This document shows, in pieces, positions 46,922-57,972 of a stretch of DNA of 64,000 bases. The first letter of the stretch is position 1. Every line of letters starts with the position of its first letter. The position numbers and the translations under genes were made by a program. Source of the DNA: Nilaparvata lugens. Its lineage: Eukaryota; Arthropoda; Insecta; Hemiptera; Delphacidae. The notes under the pieces are model-generated. The model was not told the DNA's origin and did not search any database. It saw only the letters and a program-made list of their open reading frames with translations. The stretch spans positions 5,785,500 to 5,849,499 of the forward strand of contig NC_052517.1 in the NCBI RefSeq assembly GCF_014356525.2, given 5' to 3'.

Positions 46922-47462
46922 TTCTTTTTTCCTACAGTTACTTTGAAAAGTGGCCATTGCTGCACTGATTACAGAACGCAAAGAATCACTTTTCCGCTCT
47001 AGTGCGGGAAAAATTTTTCTGCACTCCAGATTTGCAACATGGCAACGCAAAATACTTAGTAGGTTATATGGAGCAACAGTGCAGCAAAATCAAAATGAAG
47101 TTGGTAACAGTGACTGCTGTGGCTGCTATAGTGAGCAGAGGTGCAACCAAGCACAACGCGCTAATTATTACATATTATAACCAACGACAACATTTTTATT
47201 CAATTTGACAATAAATTAAGGTTTTTATCAATAATAAAATTACACAGAAAAACATTTGATGCATTTCAGGCAATTTTACCCATAATTACCCACTTTTCAT
47301 GTTCAATGGTAACTGTAGGAAAAACTTAATGTGAAATACATGCGCAAAGTTCCTCTGCTGCACTCAAGAAACCATTCCGCCCTCGCCTACGGCTCGGGCG
47401 TAAACGTTTCTTTCGGTGCAGCAAACTGTCACTTTCCGCACTAGTTGCACAAATAACTATTG
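46922..47462. mobile_element. Family Q element, copy 3 (inverted)
   Basis: Reverse orientation relative to Q1 and Q2, nearly identical. It abuts the LINE fragment. Confidence 0.7.
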
Positions 47463-47496
47463 CATTATGCAATGCAAAGATTGACGACAAATGCCC

Positions 47497-48530
47497 AGTT
47501 GCAGAGTCGCTATATAAAGTCACCCATAGTTAACAGAGCCATTAGTTAACAACTCGTCCATAAATAGATGTTCGTTGCAGAGTCGTTTGCCAGACCCCTT
47601 TTAACTATGGCTCTGATAAGGCACACACATGTCACACAGCTGCTCATACCACTTTTTGCGTGGTATGCTTCTATTCAACTAATGTTTTGGCAACGGAGAG
47701 GGAATCACTGTGAACAGTTCTTCCAAACCTCCACAACATGGCGCTTGTTTATCACAATACTGCTGTCTGCTTATTGTGCTCTCTATGCTTGGAGGTTACG
47801 AATCAAGATCGTAAACTGCAGACTTAAATTATTTTCAGTTTGATTTTTTGATAGCTGAATGATTGAATTGAAATAAAATTAGAGATAGGAGTAAAATAAG
47901 TGACTGGTGTATTTATAATTATATAATATTAGTAAAAAAATTTTTTTTTGACCAGAATTATTCCTTTGTCTTATGGAATTATATCTTGGAAGCAAAGCAG
48001 CCAGTTTACAAGATATATTTCTAATGACTCTGCACACGGTGCTTATTATTAAAATTAATAATAATTGATTATTCAAATGAAGTATTGAAAATTGTATTAC
48101 ATCTTCGTCCAAGCTACTCGAATAGTCAATGATATTTTATTCAGTTTATTCACACTTTGTCTACAGTTTCAAATAGTTAACGTTATTATAATGTAATCAA
48201 CTATTATGTATGATCATTTTCGTCTGCCTTTTAGAACATGCAAACAAGTCAACATAACCTTGAAATACACTTGGCGCGAATGTATAGTGGATTTATAAGC
48301 ACGATTTTGGGCATTTAAATTAAGAGCGCATTTAGTTATTGGTAGCCTCAGATGACGTCATCTGCCTGTAGGGTTTTCGTCTCTGCAACGGAAAAACCTG
48401 TTTCTTTGCGCGCTGTTACCTATCGGCAGAACAATAGCTAACAGAACGTCTCTGCAACGAAATTGGCCTGTTAAATAGTTAAATCCGCGCTGTTAACTAT
48501 GGGCGACGTTATTTGTTAACTCTGCAACCG
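47497..48530. mobile_element. Family T inverted-repeat element, about 1 kb
   Basis: Outer ends AGTTGCAGAGTCG and ACTCTGCAACC. Inner pair CACCCATAGTTAACAG and CTGTTAACTATGGGCG. It contains a small ORF (see next). The only copy seen in this window. Confidence 0.55.
47568..47843 (+). CDS. Small hypothetical ORF, 91 codons, in element T
   Basis: Not recognised. The frame runs ATG to TGA and has two hydrophobic stretches, LLIPLFAWYASIQLMF (about 27-42) and FITILLSAYCALYAW (about 62-76), as in a small membrane protein. A TATATAA lies at about 47511-47517 and AATAAA about 28 bp after the stop. The codons give no strong support. It could be chance in a non-autonomous element. Confidence 0.2.
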   Translation: MFVAESFARPLLTMALIRHTHVTQLLIPLFAWYASIQLMFWQRRGNHCEQFFQTSTTWRLFITILLSAYCALYAWRLRIKIVNCRLKLFSV

Positions 48531-48534
48531 TGCA

Positions 48535-49169
48535 TCTATATATATAAAAGCGAAATGGCACTCACTCACTCACACTCACTCACTCACTCACTCACTCGCA
48601 TAACTAAAAATCTACCGGACCAAAAACGTTCAAATTTGGTAGGTATGTTCAGTTGGCCCTTTAGAGGCGCACTAAGAAATCTTTTGGCAATATTCCAACT
48701 CTAAGGGTTGTTTTTAAGGGTTTAAAGTTCGTCTTTTAGCATGTATATTCTTCTGCTCCCAATCTCTTAATTATAATTGAAATTTCCATATCATATGTTA
48801 CTATAGAACTATAATCTAGATAGAGTACCTCTTCGAAACAGTTGTTAACTGGCAACTAAATTAATAATTTTGTCAGGTTGGCATTAAGTTGAGTTGACTT
48901 TGTTAGGTTGGCACCAAGTTGAAGATTTAAATGCATTTATCGCAGAAAAATAATTCATTGGGCACTGCTACTTCAATCCTGGGAATATTATATTACTAGC
49001 CGTCAGGCTCGCTTCGCTCGCCATATCCGTTTAGCCAGACGTTTAGTCTGAACCCCCGACTGGATTGTCCTAACATAAATGATAAAAATGCTCAAATGAA
49101 AAATGCAGGCGAGCGAAGCGAGCCCCCTGGCTTGACGGATATGGCGAGCGAAGCGAGCCTGACGGCTAG
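48535..49169 (+). mobile_element. Family H canonical non-autonomous Helitron, copy 1
   Basis: 635 bp starting TCTATATATATAAAAGCGAA and ending GCGAGCCTGACGGCTAG, flanked by A and T with no duplication. A strong hairpin GGCGAGCGAAGCGAGCC lies about 10 bp from the 3' end. An inverted copy of this terminus lies inside (about 48997-49030). (CACT)n runs follow the 5' end. No Rep/helicase sequence. Confidence 0.88.
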
Positions 49170-49215
49170 TTAGATTATAATTGACAAATCCTTATGCCCC
49201 TTTCATAGGTGGTCA

Positions 49216-49331
49216 GTGGGATGGAAAAAAAATGAAAAAAAGAAGAAGAAGACGAAGAAGAAGAAGAAGAGGAAGAAAAAGAAGAATAAGAAGACAGGGA
49301 AGCAGAAGAAGAGGAAGAAGAAAAAACAAAG
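49216..49331. repeat. (GAA)n polypurine tract
   Basis: AAG/GAA repeat; opens artefactual Arg/Lys frames. Confidence 0.9.
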
Positions 49332-49359
49332 AAAAAACCAACAGTCTAAACAGCTTGCT

Positions 49360-49596
49360 TGACACGCAATGTAGAATTGATAATTAACTAACAAATTATT
49401 TCATCTCAATTATGAAAATTCATTATGGAATTATTTAAAAATATAATCTCTTGCTTTAAACGAGAATGAACAGTTAATATAACATCAATAAACCTGTATT
49501 AGCTACTGTCTCGAAGGCATTGACAAGACAGTGAGGATCGGCAACGTTGTTCTGCCATCTTTCTCCACTGCCATTATAACGTGGACCTCACTAAAG
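49360..49596 (-). mobile_element. Family C fragment
   Basis: Half copy ending CCATTATAACGTGGACCTCA at 49592; the other half is absent. Confidence 0.6.
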
Positions 49597-49678
49597 AACA
49601 GCGCACCCACCTCATCCTCTTTCTCTTCTAACTCTCCCTCATGTTTCTCCTCCTCCCTCCTCCATTGGCATCACCAGT

Positions 49679-50105
49679 GTTGCAAGGAAGGCTCTGTACC
49701 AGAGACATTTCAATCATTTAGCACCAAAATTATATAATCTACTTCCTGCAAACTTTAAACAGATTAATCTTCCTAGAAAGTTCAAAGCAATAGTACACAA
49801 TTGGTTGATGAGCAGAGGAAGACAGAACATAGAAAACATTATTTCAAATAACAACTAACCACCTAATGACTTACTAAACACTAACTAATTGATGATACAC
49901 ACAAAAAACTAACATAACCTACTCTAGAACATGGTACGCCATAGTGGAGTAGGTCAATTTCCACACAGAAAAACTAAACAAGTAGAGAACACATTATAAG
50001 AATCTTTTGTAACTAACTATTGTTTGTAATATTGTAATTTATCTAATATTTCTGTAATTGATGTTGTAGTTTTAGTTTTTTGGGAAATAAACATTTATTA
50101 TTTAT
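49679..50105 (+). pseudogene. LINE 3' end: ORF2 C-terminus plus 3' UTR
   Basis: Frame 49679-49858 reads VARKALYQRHFNHLAPKLYN then LLPANFKQINLPRKFKAIVH and ends at TAA. The PKLYNxLP...RKFKxxxxxWL pattern is typical of non-LTR retrotransposon ends. About 240 bp of 3' UTR follow, with AATAAA at about 50085-50090. The element ends about 47 bp before the exon 4 acceptor, in the same orientation as the gene. Confidence 0.7.
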
Positions 50106-50152
50106 TTTATAAAACACTTTACCCCAATTTTGAGCTGTGACCCATGTTTCAG

Positions 50153-50372
50153 GACCGCAGAACAGCGCTGCACTTCGCCGGAGCAGCCGGCCTGTCTGCG
50201 AACCACATGTGGGCCACACTGGTAAGTCACAGCCCCAGCGACCAGATGGCAGTCGACCGGTTGGGTCACACGCCTGCCTTCTACATGGACCACCCTGACC
50301 TTTTGACCTTGATGGGTCATCAGGGATCACCCAGGCGGGAGGACTTCAGGAAGAGGGAGAGCTCCAGTACTG
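50153..50372 (+). CDS. Exon 4: ankyrin-repeat exon continuing to an unseen 3' part
   Basis: Encodes residues 365-437 plus one base. The acceptor is CCCATGTTTCAG; the donor is AGTACTG before GTGAGT at 50373. It opens with DRRTALHFAGAAG, so IRDK of exon 3 plus this segment makes a complete ankyrin core. It continues with VDRLGHTPAFYMDHPDLL, a further degenerate repeat, then a charged tail. A second good donor (GTAAGT at 50222) lies inside the exon and is in phase 0, so a shorter alternative exon of 69 bp is possible; the full form keeps the ankyrin-like sequence. This exon is noticeably more GC-rich than its surroundings. No downstream exon was recognised. Confidence 0.82.
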
Positions 50373-50481
50373 GTGAGTGGTCAGACTATGAAATTCAAAT
50401 TAAAATTGAAAAAAACATGAATTTATGTCATAAATATTGATCTCTATACCTCAACAAGTTGACGAGAATCGACAACAGTAG

Positions 50482-50645
50482 AGAAGACACGTTGAGAGAA
50501 TGGGAAACGGAAGAATCCCGGAAGCTGCCATTGCTTACAAGCCAGAAGGGTGGAGAAGTATTGGCAGACCAAGAAAAAGGTGGGAGAATGTTTGAGGGCG
50601 GAACAGGTATTAATGCCTACCCCTGTAACAAGATGATGACGACAA
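50482..50645 (+). pseudogene. LINE ORF2 C-terminal fragment after exon 4
   Basis: Frame 50482-50595 reads RRHVERMGNGRIPEAAIAYK then PEGWRSIGRPRKRWENV and a stop. It is followed by CCCTGTAACAAGATGATGAC, a usual 3' end of such LINEs. The HVERM...GRPRKRW motif supports a retrotransposon; about 110 bp downstream of the gene's donor. Confidence 0.75.
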
Positions 50646-50699
50646 ATATTGACAGATCAACATCCAAATCACAGTACCTGTTCTGATTTCTGATCATAT

Positions 50700-51045
50700 T
50701 CAAATTGTTGGGAGAGTGAGAGTGTAGGAACGACACAGTATGAAAGTCGAGGTGATTAGTGTCGACTATTGTTTATAATATTACTGTCGACTACTGTCGG
50801 GAGTGTGAAAGTGTAAGAAGGGCACAGTATGAGAGACTACCAGCGTCACATAGCTTCACCTAAAACAACTACTAGGACTATCGGCTTCAGTTAACACCTC
50901 ACATTTGCAACATAGACACCCTATACAATGTCTATTATTAGTGTGTTGTTGGGAGTGTAAGAGTGTAAGAAGGGCACAGTATGAGAGACTACCAGCGTCA
51001 CATAGCTCCACCAAAAACAACTACTAGGAATATCGGTTTTGATTT
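50700..51045. mobile_element. Degenerate family L copies
   Basis: GAGAGACTACCAGCGTCACA occurs twice, with GGACTATCGGCTTCAGTTAA. The terminal repeats are largely lost. Confidence 0.5.
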
Positions 51046-51714
51046 CAACAAGTATAAATAGCTTTTTCATACACGGAAGCAAAAGCTAGAAGGGATGGAA
51101 TGAATAATCAATGAGTATTTTGCCACGAAAAATAGTATCAACAATATTCGACTGGACTGGATATCTTTCCTGCTGCAAAAATGCGGAAGAATGCAAATCA
51201 AGCTCAAAATAAATTACTGATCGATTACTACTGTATATTCTCTCAGTTTTGTTACCGTGAACATGACTTATAATAGTTCTGAACTCACAAACATGTTTTT
51301 ATAGAGTCAATTGAAATATTACTGACCAGTGACCGAGATATTTTTGAACATGAGTTGTTTATACTGAATTCGATAATACCATACAGTTTACAGATGGTAA
51401 TTACTGAGATATTGCAATTAATTTATTTAGCGTATGGCAGATACACAACAAATATATAGCTCATGAGTCTCAAATGCCTACATATACACTGTATATTTCC
51501 AATCTCTTGAGATGTTGTGTAGTTCTCGGTCAAGAGAACATAAGTTTGTCTGACCGCCATTATTTGCTAGTCCATTTAGCTTCACCCAATGTGCACCATG
51601 GAGGCGAACTAGCATTACACATTCAAGTTAAAAATCTTCTGGAACAATTTTGAGTTATTTTTTGGAACAAGATATTGCAATTATTGAAATTCTAATGAAT
51701 TAATTATTATTATT
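51046..51714. other. No gene recognised
   Basis: AT-rich; no downstream exon of the ankyrin gene could be identified. Confidence 0.4.
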
Positions 51715-51845
51715 TACGGAAAATCCCAATTAAATACTGTAAATCATCCCGAAGACTTCTGATATTGCAAATATTGACTACAAGGTTAACAGCTAGATGG
51801 AAATTCGATGAATGCTAGGTACTATTCAAAAATTATTTGTCAGCT
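51715..51845 (+). mobile_element. Family M end fragment
   Basis: AAATCCCAATTAAATACTG then CATCCCGAAGACTTCTG; one end only. A second lies at 52838-52946. Confidence 0.6.
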
Positions 51846-52120
51846 TATTTTATGTTTGGTTTCAAGGCATCTAAAGTTGCGTTTACACCAAAGTTATAAA
51901 CATAATGATTATTTTTCCGACGTTATAGATACTATTAGATTGTATTGAGCTTGAAAAACACATATGCACATCATGTATATGATAAGTTATGTTCAATTTA
52001 ATAGAATCTATGAGGACGGAAATATAAACATTTTGTTAATAATTTTGGTGTAAACGCAGCTTTACTGTGGAAACCTGCTTTTTGAAAATATTTAAGAACT
52101 AAACATCCAGTGAGGTGATG

Positions 52121-52413
52121 AAACTACAAAATCAAAACTGGACGAAACTATTTCCAATTAAGCTAAAACTAATTTAATACTAGAATTTTAAATTTTGACG
52201 ATTGAAGAACTGGATAAAAACAAAAATATTACTTTTGAATCACCGTTAATTGAAAAATTATTGCGTAATTTTATAAAATTTAGAGCCAGAAAAACACAAC
52301 TCCCTATTCAGCGCAGCTGACTTATTGAAAATTAGATTGGATTTCGTAAGGATGAAACTGCAAAATTAAAACTGGACTGAACTATTTCCAATTAAGCTAA
52401 AACTAATTTAGAT
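52121..52413. repeat. Local direct duplication
   Basis: ACTATTTCCAATTAAGCTAA with flanks occurs at about 52146 and 52380; the spacing is about 232 bp. Confidence 0.55.
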
Positions 52414-52539
52414 GGAGAAAGAAGATCTGACGAACCAATCACAAGCAAGAGCAAGACTTGTAAGCCACGCCTCTGACACACCTACAAGTTCCACTACTCT
52501 CTCCCCATTGGTTGACGATTTCAACAATGATTAGCATCG

Positions 52540-52706
52540 TAACGTCTCATCTACTCAACTGATTAACTTGAAATTTCGCATATAGATTCTAAATCGAATG
52601 AGGCTGATTATAGGCCTATTTTAAATTCTTCAAGACATTATTACGTCAAGTTTTCAGTTCGTCAAGTTTTAAAATAGACCCTTGCGTAGCACTGATTTCC
52701 TGCTAG
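52540..52706 (+). mobile_element. Family N Helitron-like 3' fragment
   Basis: ACTCAACTGATTAACTTGAA to TTTCCTGCTAG followed by T. The 5' part is missing. Confidence 0.6.
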
Positions 52707-53229
52707 TATATAATAATGTATTATAAACTAACTCATGTATACAGCTCTCATATATGTTACATGAAAATACATTTAGTGATATCATAGAGAAACAATAGCG
52801 AAAGTAGATATAGTTCTTCATAATTATTATCATTAAACGAAAATCCCAATTAAAATGCTGTAATTCACCCCGAAGACTTCTGCTACTGCAAATATTGACA
52901 ACAGGGTAAACAGCTAGATGGAAATTCGAGGAACGCTACAGATCAAAAAAAAAAATACTATTCATTATTAAATATTCCTTCATTATTAGATTCCTTTATT
53001 CGATAAATCGTTCTGTTAGCTAAATCGAAGTTTTTAACGGCAGTTAAAATAGTATTCTTCATTATTGATATTCCTTAATTATTGGAATCGTTACATTGGT
53101 CACATCTAAGCTTTTAACGGCAGTTAAATTCGATTGACTCTTCAAGCAACTGGCCATGAAAGTAACAAGGTATTCAATGACAGCTCTCCATCCAAAATAG
53201 AACTGTTAATTTATTTTGTAGATAGGAAT

Positions 53230-53721
53230 GACCTCTAGAAAGGATCGCGTCATGAAAGATGTCTCTTTCTCTATCTCTATAGTTTTCTATATCTATCTCA
53301 ATCGAAACCTAACTCTTTCTCGCTCTCTCTAGAACTCTAATCGAACCTTTTTCTTACTTCCACTTCTCTCTCACACTCTCACTCCCTCACTCTATCACTC
53401 TCTCTCTCTCTCCCTATCTTAAGGCCAGTATTTTATTCTATTGATTGATTAGAGTGGACAGTAGTTTTGTTGATTGATTTTCTGCAAAAAGCGTGAGGTC
53501 AGGAATTCGCTTCCTAATATACAATTCTACTATCACTGCTTCTTTCTTCTTCTTCTTCTTCTTTTTTTCTGAGTGAATAAGAGAGAGAGGGTATGAGTTT
53601 TGTGAGGAGCAGAGGGAGAACACATCAAAGAAAACTGAAACTTTTAACTACAATAATTTATGGAAAAAATGGAATTGGAATCAAAGTGCAAGAGATTGAA
53701 CTTGATTGGATATTAGAAGAA
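53230..53721. other. CT-rich tract and unassigned DNA
   Basis: (CT)n-rich to about 53415. A short CTT run near 53545-53565. No gene. Confidence 0.55.
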
Positions 53722-54003
53722 AGATTGATTGATTGATTGAGTACTTTATTCATGTAGATTACAAACAATATATACTGGCTTATACACTTATATACATTAG
53801 CTTACAATACAGCAAAATTATAGATGAATTTACATAATATAGACTAAGAAAATGATAATTATATAACTGTATATGATATGAAAAAAGCAATTTGGAATAA
53901 CTATGGATAATATTGTAATGAAATTGGCGGAGCTTTGGACATATCAATGTCCATTCTTCGGAAAGAATATTAAGAATATCCTCCCCACTAACTCTCTACC
54001 AAA
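53722..54003 (-). repeat. Family A, copy 11
   Basis: Nearly full-length minus copy, with small deletions around 53915. Confidence 0.8.
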
Positions 54004-54158
54004 ACGTTAATTTCATTAATTCAACTAAGGATTTATTCATAAATGGAAATATTGTATAAGTTTTAATTAATATGAATATTTAAGGGGAAAAACAGAAAAT
54101 TAATGAAGTAAAATAATTATATAGGTAGATAAATCATTGATTGATAAAATGGAGAGAG

Positions 54159-54439
54159 ATTGATTGATTGAGTACTTTATTTATGTAGATTATAATATAT
54201 ACTGGCTTATACACTTATATACAATAGCTTACAATACAGCAAAGTTATAGATGAATTTACATAATATAGACTAAGAAAATAATTATTGAACTGTATATGA
54301 TATGAAAAAGTAATTTGTAATATAATAACTATAGATAATATTGTTATGCATGTACATAAATTGGCGGAGCTTTGGACATATCAATGTCCATTCTTCGGAA
54401 AGAATATTCAAAAAAGCCTCCCCACTAACTCTCTATCAA
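54159..54439 (-). repeat. Family A, copy 12
   Basis: Minus copy bordered on both sides by GA-rich DNA, equivalent to CT on the element strand. Confidence 0.8.
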
Positions 54440-54781
54440 AATGATTAGAGAGAGAGAGAGAGAGAGTGAGTGAGTGAGAAATGTAAGGATTGCTATTGAA
54501 TGAGAGAGTGAGATGGCATATATTGAGCTGTCATTTTGAAAGCGAAATACACACTGCATTATTAAGACATGCATGTCTGTTTCCTCTTTGACCTATTATT
54601 GAACTTAACAATTCCTTTTGACAACTCTTTCTCATTCTACCTCCCACAATGCAATCAGACAGACTTGTCAATCACACAATGAAAATAAAATAGCTGCCAT
54701 CATTGCATTTCTACTATTTAGACTGCCATATTGATTTGATTGATTACTGGTGGTATCAGTGTATGGAATGGGGAACTTGGA

Positions 54782-55035
54782 AAATGAGAAGGAAGAGGAG
54801 GAGGAGGAGGAGAAAGAGGAGAAGAAGGAGGAGGAGCAGGATGAGGAGGAGGAGGAGGATGAGTTGGAGGTGGAGGAGGAGGAGGAGGAGGAGGAGGAGG
54901 AGGAGGAGGAGGAGGATGAGCTGGAGGTGGAGGAGGAGAGGAGGAGGAGGAGGAGGAGGACGAGGAGGTGGAGAAGTAAGAAGAAGTTGAGGAAGATGAG
55001 GAAGATGAGAATAGAGAAGAAGATGAAGGTGAGGA
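54782..55035. repeat. (GGA)n polypurine tract
   Basis: About 250 bp of GGA/GAA-type repeat. Its Glu/Arg and Ser/Pro frames on both strands are not genes. Confidence 0.95.
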
Positions 55036-55340
55036 AGTAAAACACAAAGACTCTAGTATCAGAAGAAATCAAGTGTGTTCAAGAAATAATACACATTTTT
55101 TGAGATATTGATTATGTTCCAAAATAATATTACCACCCAAAACTAATTTCCCCGTCAATAATCCAACTTTCCCTCCAAAACCACAGCAATTTCCCAGGCA
55201 AACATCAATAAAATTGTAATCTAGGTGGCATTGACTCTCCTTTGCAAATAACTCCACCTCATAAATATAAATAAGTAACCTCTGCATATTTGATTAGGGT
55301 GACTCTACGTTGGCGAGAAAGTGAACTCATATACATTGTG

Positions 55341-55487
55341 CCGGTTGCACAAAAGCCGGTTTAATTTTAACCGTGATTAATCTCACAAGAACCAATCAGA
55401 GAAGCCTACTTATCAAAAAGGCCTTCTCTGATTGGTTCTCGTGAAATTAATCACGGTTAAAAATCAACTGGCTTTTGTGCAACTTGC
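55341..55487. mobile_element. Family I foldback MITE, copy 2
   Basis: CCGGTTGCACAAAAGCCGGT pairs with CTGGCTTTTGTGCAAC; inner arms AACCAATCAGAGAAG. The best preserved of three. Confidence 0.85.
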
Positions 55488-55650
55488 CCTTGGAGATAGA
55501 TACAATATTGATATGATGTTACAAGCATCCATAAGTTCATAAATGAGCTTTTCCAAAAATATAATATAATAATAATAACACATGTAGACAGCAGCTCTCA
55601 TATATGTATATTTTATCTCATGTGAAATAAACCTCATTTTACATATAAAT

Positions 55651-56612
55651 TGACTGAGCGAAGTGAGATCTAAGATTCAAGTCGACGGTTTGGCATTTCT
55701 CTTAATTGTTTAAATGTTTGAATGTTGAGATGTTTATATGTTTATATGTTGCGCATTTACGGCGAAGCGCGGTAATAGATTTCCATGAAATTTGACAGGT
55801 ATGTTCCTTTTTTAATTGCGTGTCGACGTATATACAAGGTTTTTGGAAATTTTGTATTTCAAGGATAATATAAAAGGAAAAAGGAGCCTCCTTCATACGC
55901 CAATATTGGAGTAAAAATCAGACTATAAAATTATTCATCATAAATGTTTAGTGGACTATAATACTACCTGTTTAAAAACATGGAACATCTTGAAAATGTA
56001 TCTTTCCATCAACGTTAGTGGACAGTTGACTAATAATACTACCCGTTCAAAAACATCGAACATCTTGTAAATATATTAAAAACATGGAACATCTTGAAAA
56101 TGTATCTTTCCATCAACGTTAGTAGACAGTTGACTAATAATACTACCCGTTCAAAAACATCGAACATCTTGTAAATATATTAAAAACATGGAACATCTTA
56201 AAAATGTATCTTTCCATCAACGTTAGTAGACAGTTGACTATAATACTACCCGTCCAAAAACATCGAACATCTTGAAAATATATCTTTCCATCAACGTTGT
56301 AGATAGTTGACTATAATACTACCCGTTCAAAAACATCGAACATCTTGAAAATATATTAAAAACATGGAACATGTTGAAAATGTATCTTTCCATCAACGTT
56401 GTAGACAGTTGCAGCCAGACCTGATAACAGCGCTCACACTCACATTCCAGGGCGACACGTCACGGTACGATAGGACAGAAAGCTCTATGTCTATTTAGGA
56501 TTTTTCTAGACATTTTAAATTGATAAATTATTTAATTATTCTTGAGAAAAGATAACAACAGGTCAATGTAACTTACTGAGCGCGAGGTCTACTGTTCACA
56601 GAGCTACTAGTG
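55651..56612 (+). mobile_element. Family K Helitron-like element, copy 5, with internal minisatellite
   Basis: TTGACTGAGCGAAGTGAGAT to CAGAGCTACTAG followed by T. Region 55950-56400 repeats CCGTTCAAAAACATCGAACA and AACATGGAACATCTTGAAAA five to six times in variable order. Confidence 0.7.
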
Positions 56613-56720
56613 TATACAGCTCTCATATATGTATATTTTACCTCATGTGAGATAAACCTCATATTACATAGAAATACATAAGTGATAAACAGTGAAAAGG
56701 AAGAATGAATAAATTAGAAT

Positions 56721-56954
56721 ACTATATAGTAGAGGAAAGAACTGGATCATACATGTATGGGATAGGAAAATCATGTTTGACGCATCATCACGTCTCAACT
56801 ACTCAACTGATTAACTTGAAATTTTGCATATATATTCTTAATTTACCGAGGATGGTTATAGGCCTATTTTCAATTCTTCAAGATTTCATTCGGTCAAGTT
56901 CTCAATTTGTCAACTTTCAAAATAGACCCTAGAGGAGCACCGGTTTTCTGCTAG
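56721..56954 (+). mobile_element. Family N Helitron-like copy
   Basis: ACTATATAGTAGAGGAAAG to GGTTTTCTGCTAG followed by T. Confidence 0.65.
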
Positions 56955-57000
56955 TATATAATAATGTATTATAATCTCTTTTCTGTATAGGGCTACTTGT

Positions 57001-57087
57001 AATATAAATATAAAGAAAATAAAAATCTCAGTGATTAAATATTTCAAAAAAAGGGTACTGAGATTTTTATTTTCTTTATATTTATGT
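57001..57087. repeat. Short perfect hairpin
   Basis: AAAGAAAATAAAAATCTCAG pairs with CTGAGATTTTTATTTTCTTT, about 30-bp arms and a 30-bp loop. Confidence 0.75.
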
Positions 57088-57307
57088 ATTATAAGGTACA
57101 TGTATGTACAATGTATAATATACATGTATGTTCATTCATGTATACAGCTCTCATATATGTTATTTTATCTCATGTTACATAAGAATAAATTCAGTGATAT
57201 ACAGTAAAAAAGGAAGAATACATCAGTTATTGTCAATAAATAAATAAACTATGAATGGAACAAATGTGATATATAAAAATAAAAATTAAGAACTGAAGTA
57301 CCCTTTC

Positions 57308-57885
57308 AAGGCTGTGCAAAGGCTAAAAATAAACTCTATACTGGTGATATTTTTCAAAGTTCTTCGATTTGTATATCATCAAGCTATCAAAATTGAAAAG
57401 TTTTCTCAGGAAAACATTTTTTTCCGATCATTACTTTTCGAGATATGAGCGCCTAAAGTTTAAATTTTTGGGACAGAATATTTCAAATTCGGTAAGAGAT
57501 AAATCCATGAGATTCATAGGATTGATTCTTCATGGTATTGTTAATCTATTAAGAATCAACAAAAAGTTATTTTTGGTAATTTTATAGTAAATTCAATAAC
57601 TTTCTCGGAAATGAATATTTTCAGAAAGTTTTTATTTTAATAGATCAACAATACCATGAAGAATCAATGCTCTAAATATCATGGATTAATCTCTCACCGA
57701 ATTTGAAATGTTCTGTCCCAAAAATTTAAACTTTAGGCGCTCATATCTCGAGAAGTGATGATCAGAAAAAAAATTTTCTACCTAAGAAAACTTTTTCATT
57801 TTGATAGCTTGATGATTTATACAAATCGAAAAACTTTGAAAAATATCACCAGTAGAGAGTTTATTTTTAGCCTTCGCACAGCCTT
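57308..57885. mobile_element. Family P foldback, copy 2
   Basis: 578 bp; AAGGCTGTGCAAAGGC to GCCTTCGCACAGCCTT with arms of about 250 bp. Confidence 0.85.
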
Positions 57886-57972
57886 AAACATAATATAGGC
57901 TACTTTCATTTTATACAACATGTTCCAACTTTGCAGTTATTTGCAAGTGAATCAGAATGTCTTAACATTGAA

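Larger units (their letters stand above)
7934..50372 (+). other. Gene model: ankyrin-repeat protein, four exons, 3' end outside window
   Basis: Four plus-strand exons share compatible phases. Exon 1 leaves one base, exon 2 supplies two and ends in phase 0, exon 3 is phase 0 at both ends, and exon 4 starts in phase 0 and leaves one base. All four donors read GTGAGT and all three acceptors end in AG after pyrimidine-rich tracts. The joined product has at least 437 residues: pentapeptide-repeat region 23-182, basic patch about 205-216, linker, and ankyrin-like repeats about 285-415. Introns of about 20.6, 3.3 and 17.2 kb are filled with TEs. The phase match and the unbroken ankyrin motif across the exon 3/4 junction argue that the exons are consecutive. 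I do not recognise the orthologue. Transcription start and final exons are not visible. Confidence 0.8.

Noticed and set aside
54668..55072. Glu/Arg-rich and Ser/Pro-rich proteins
   Set aside because: All frames come from the (GGA)n tract.
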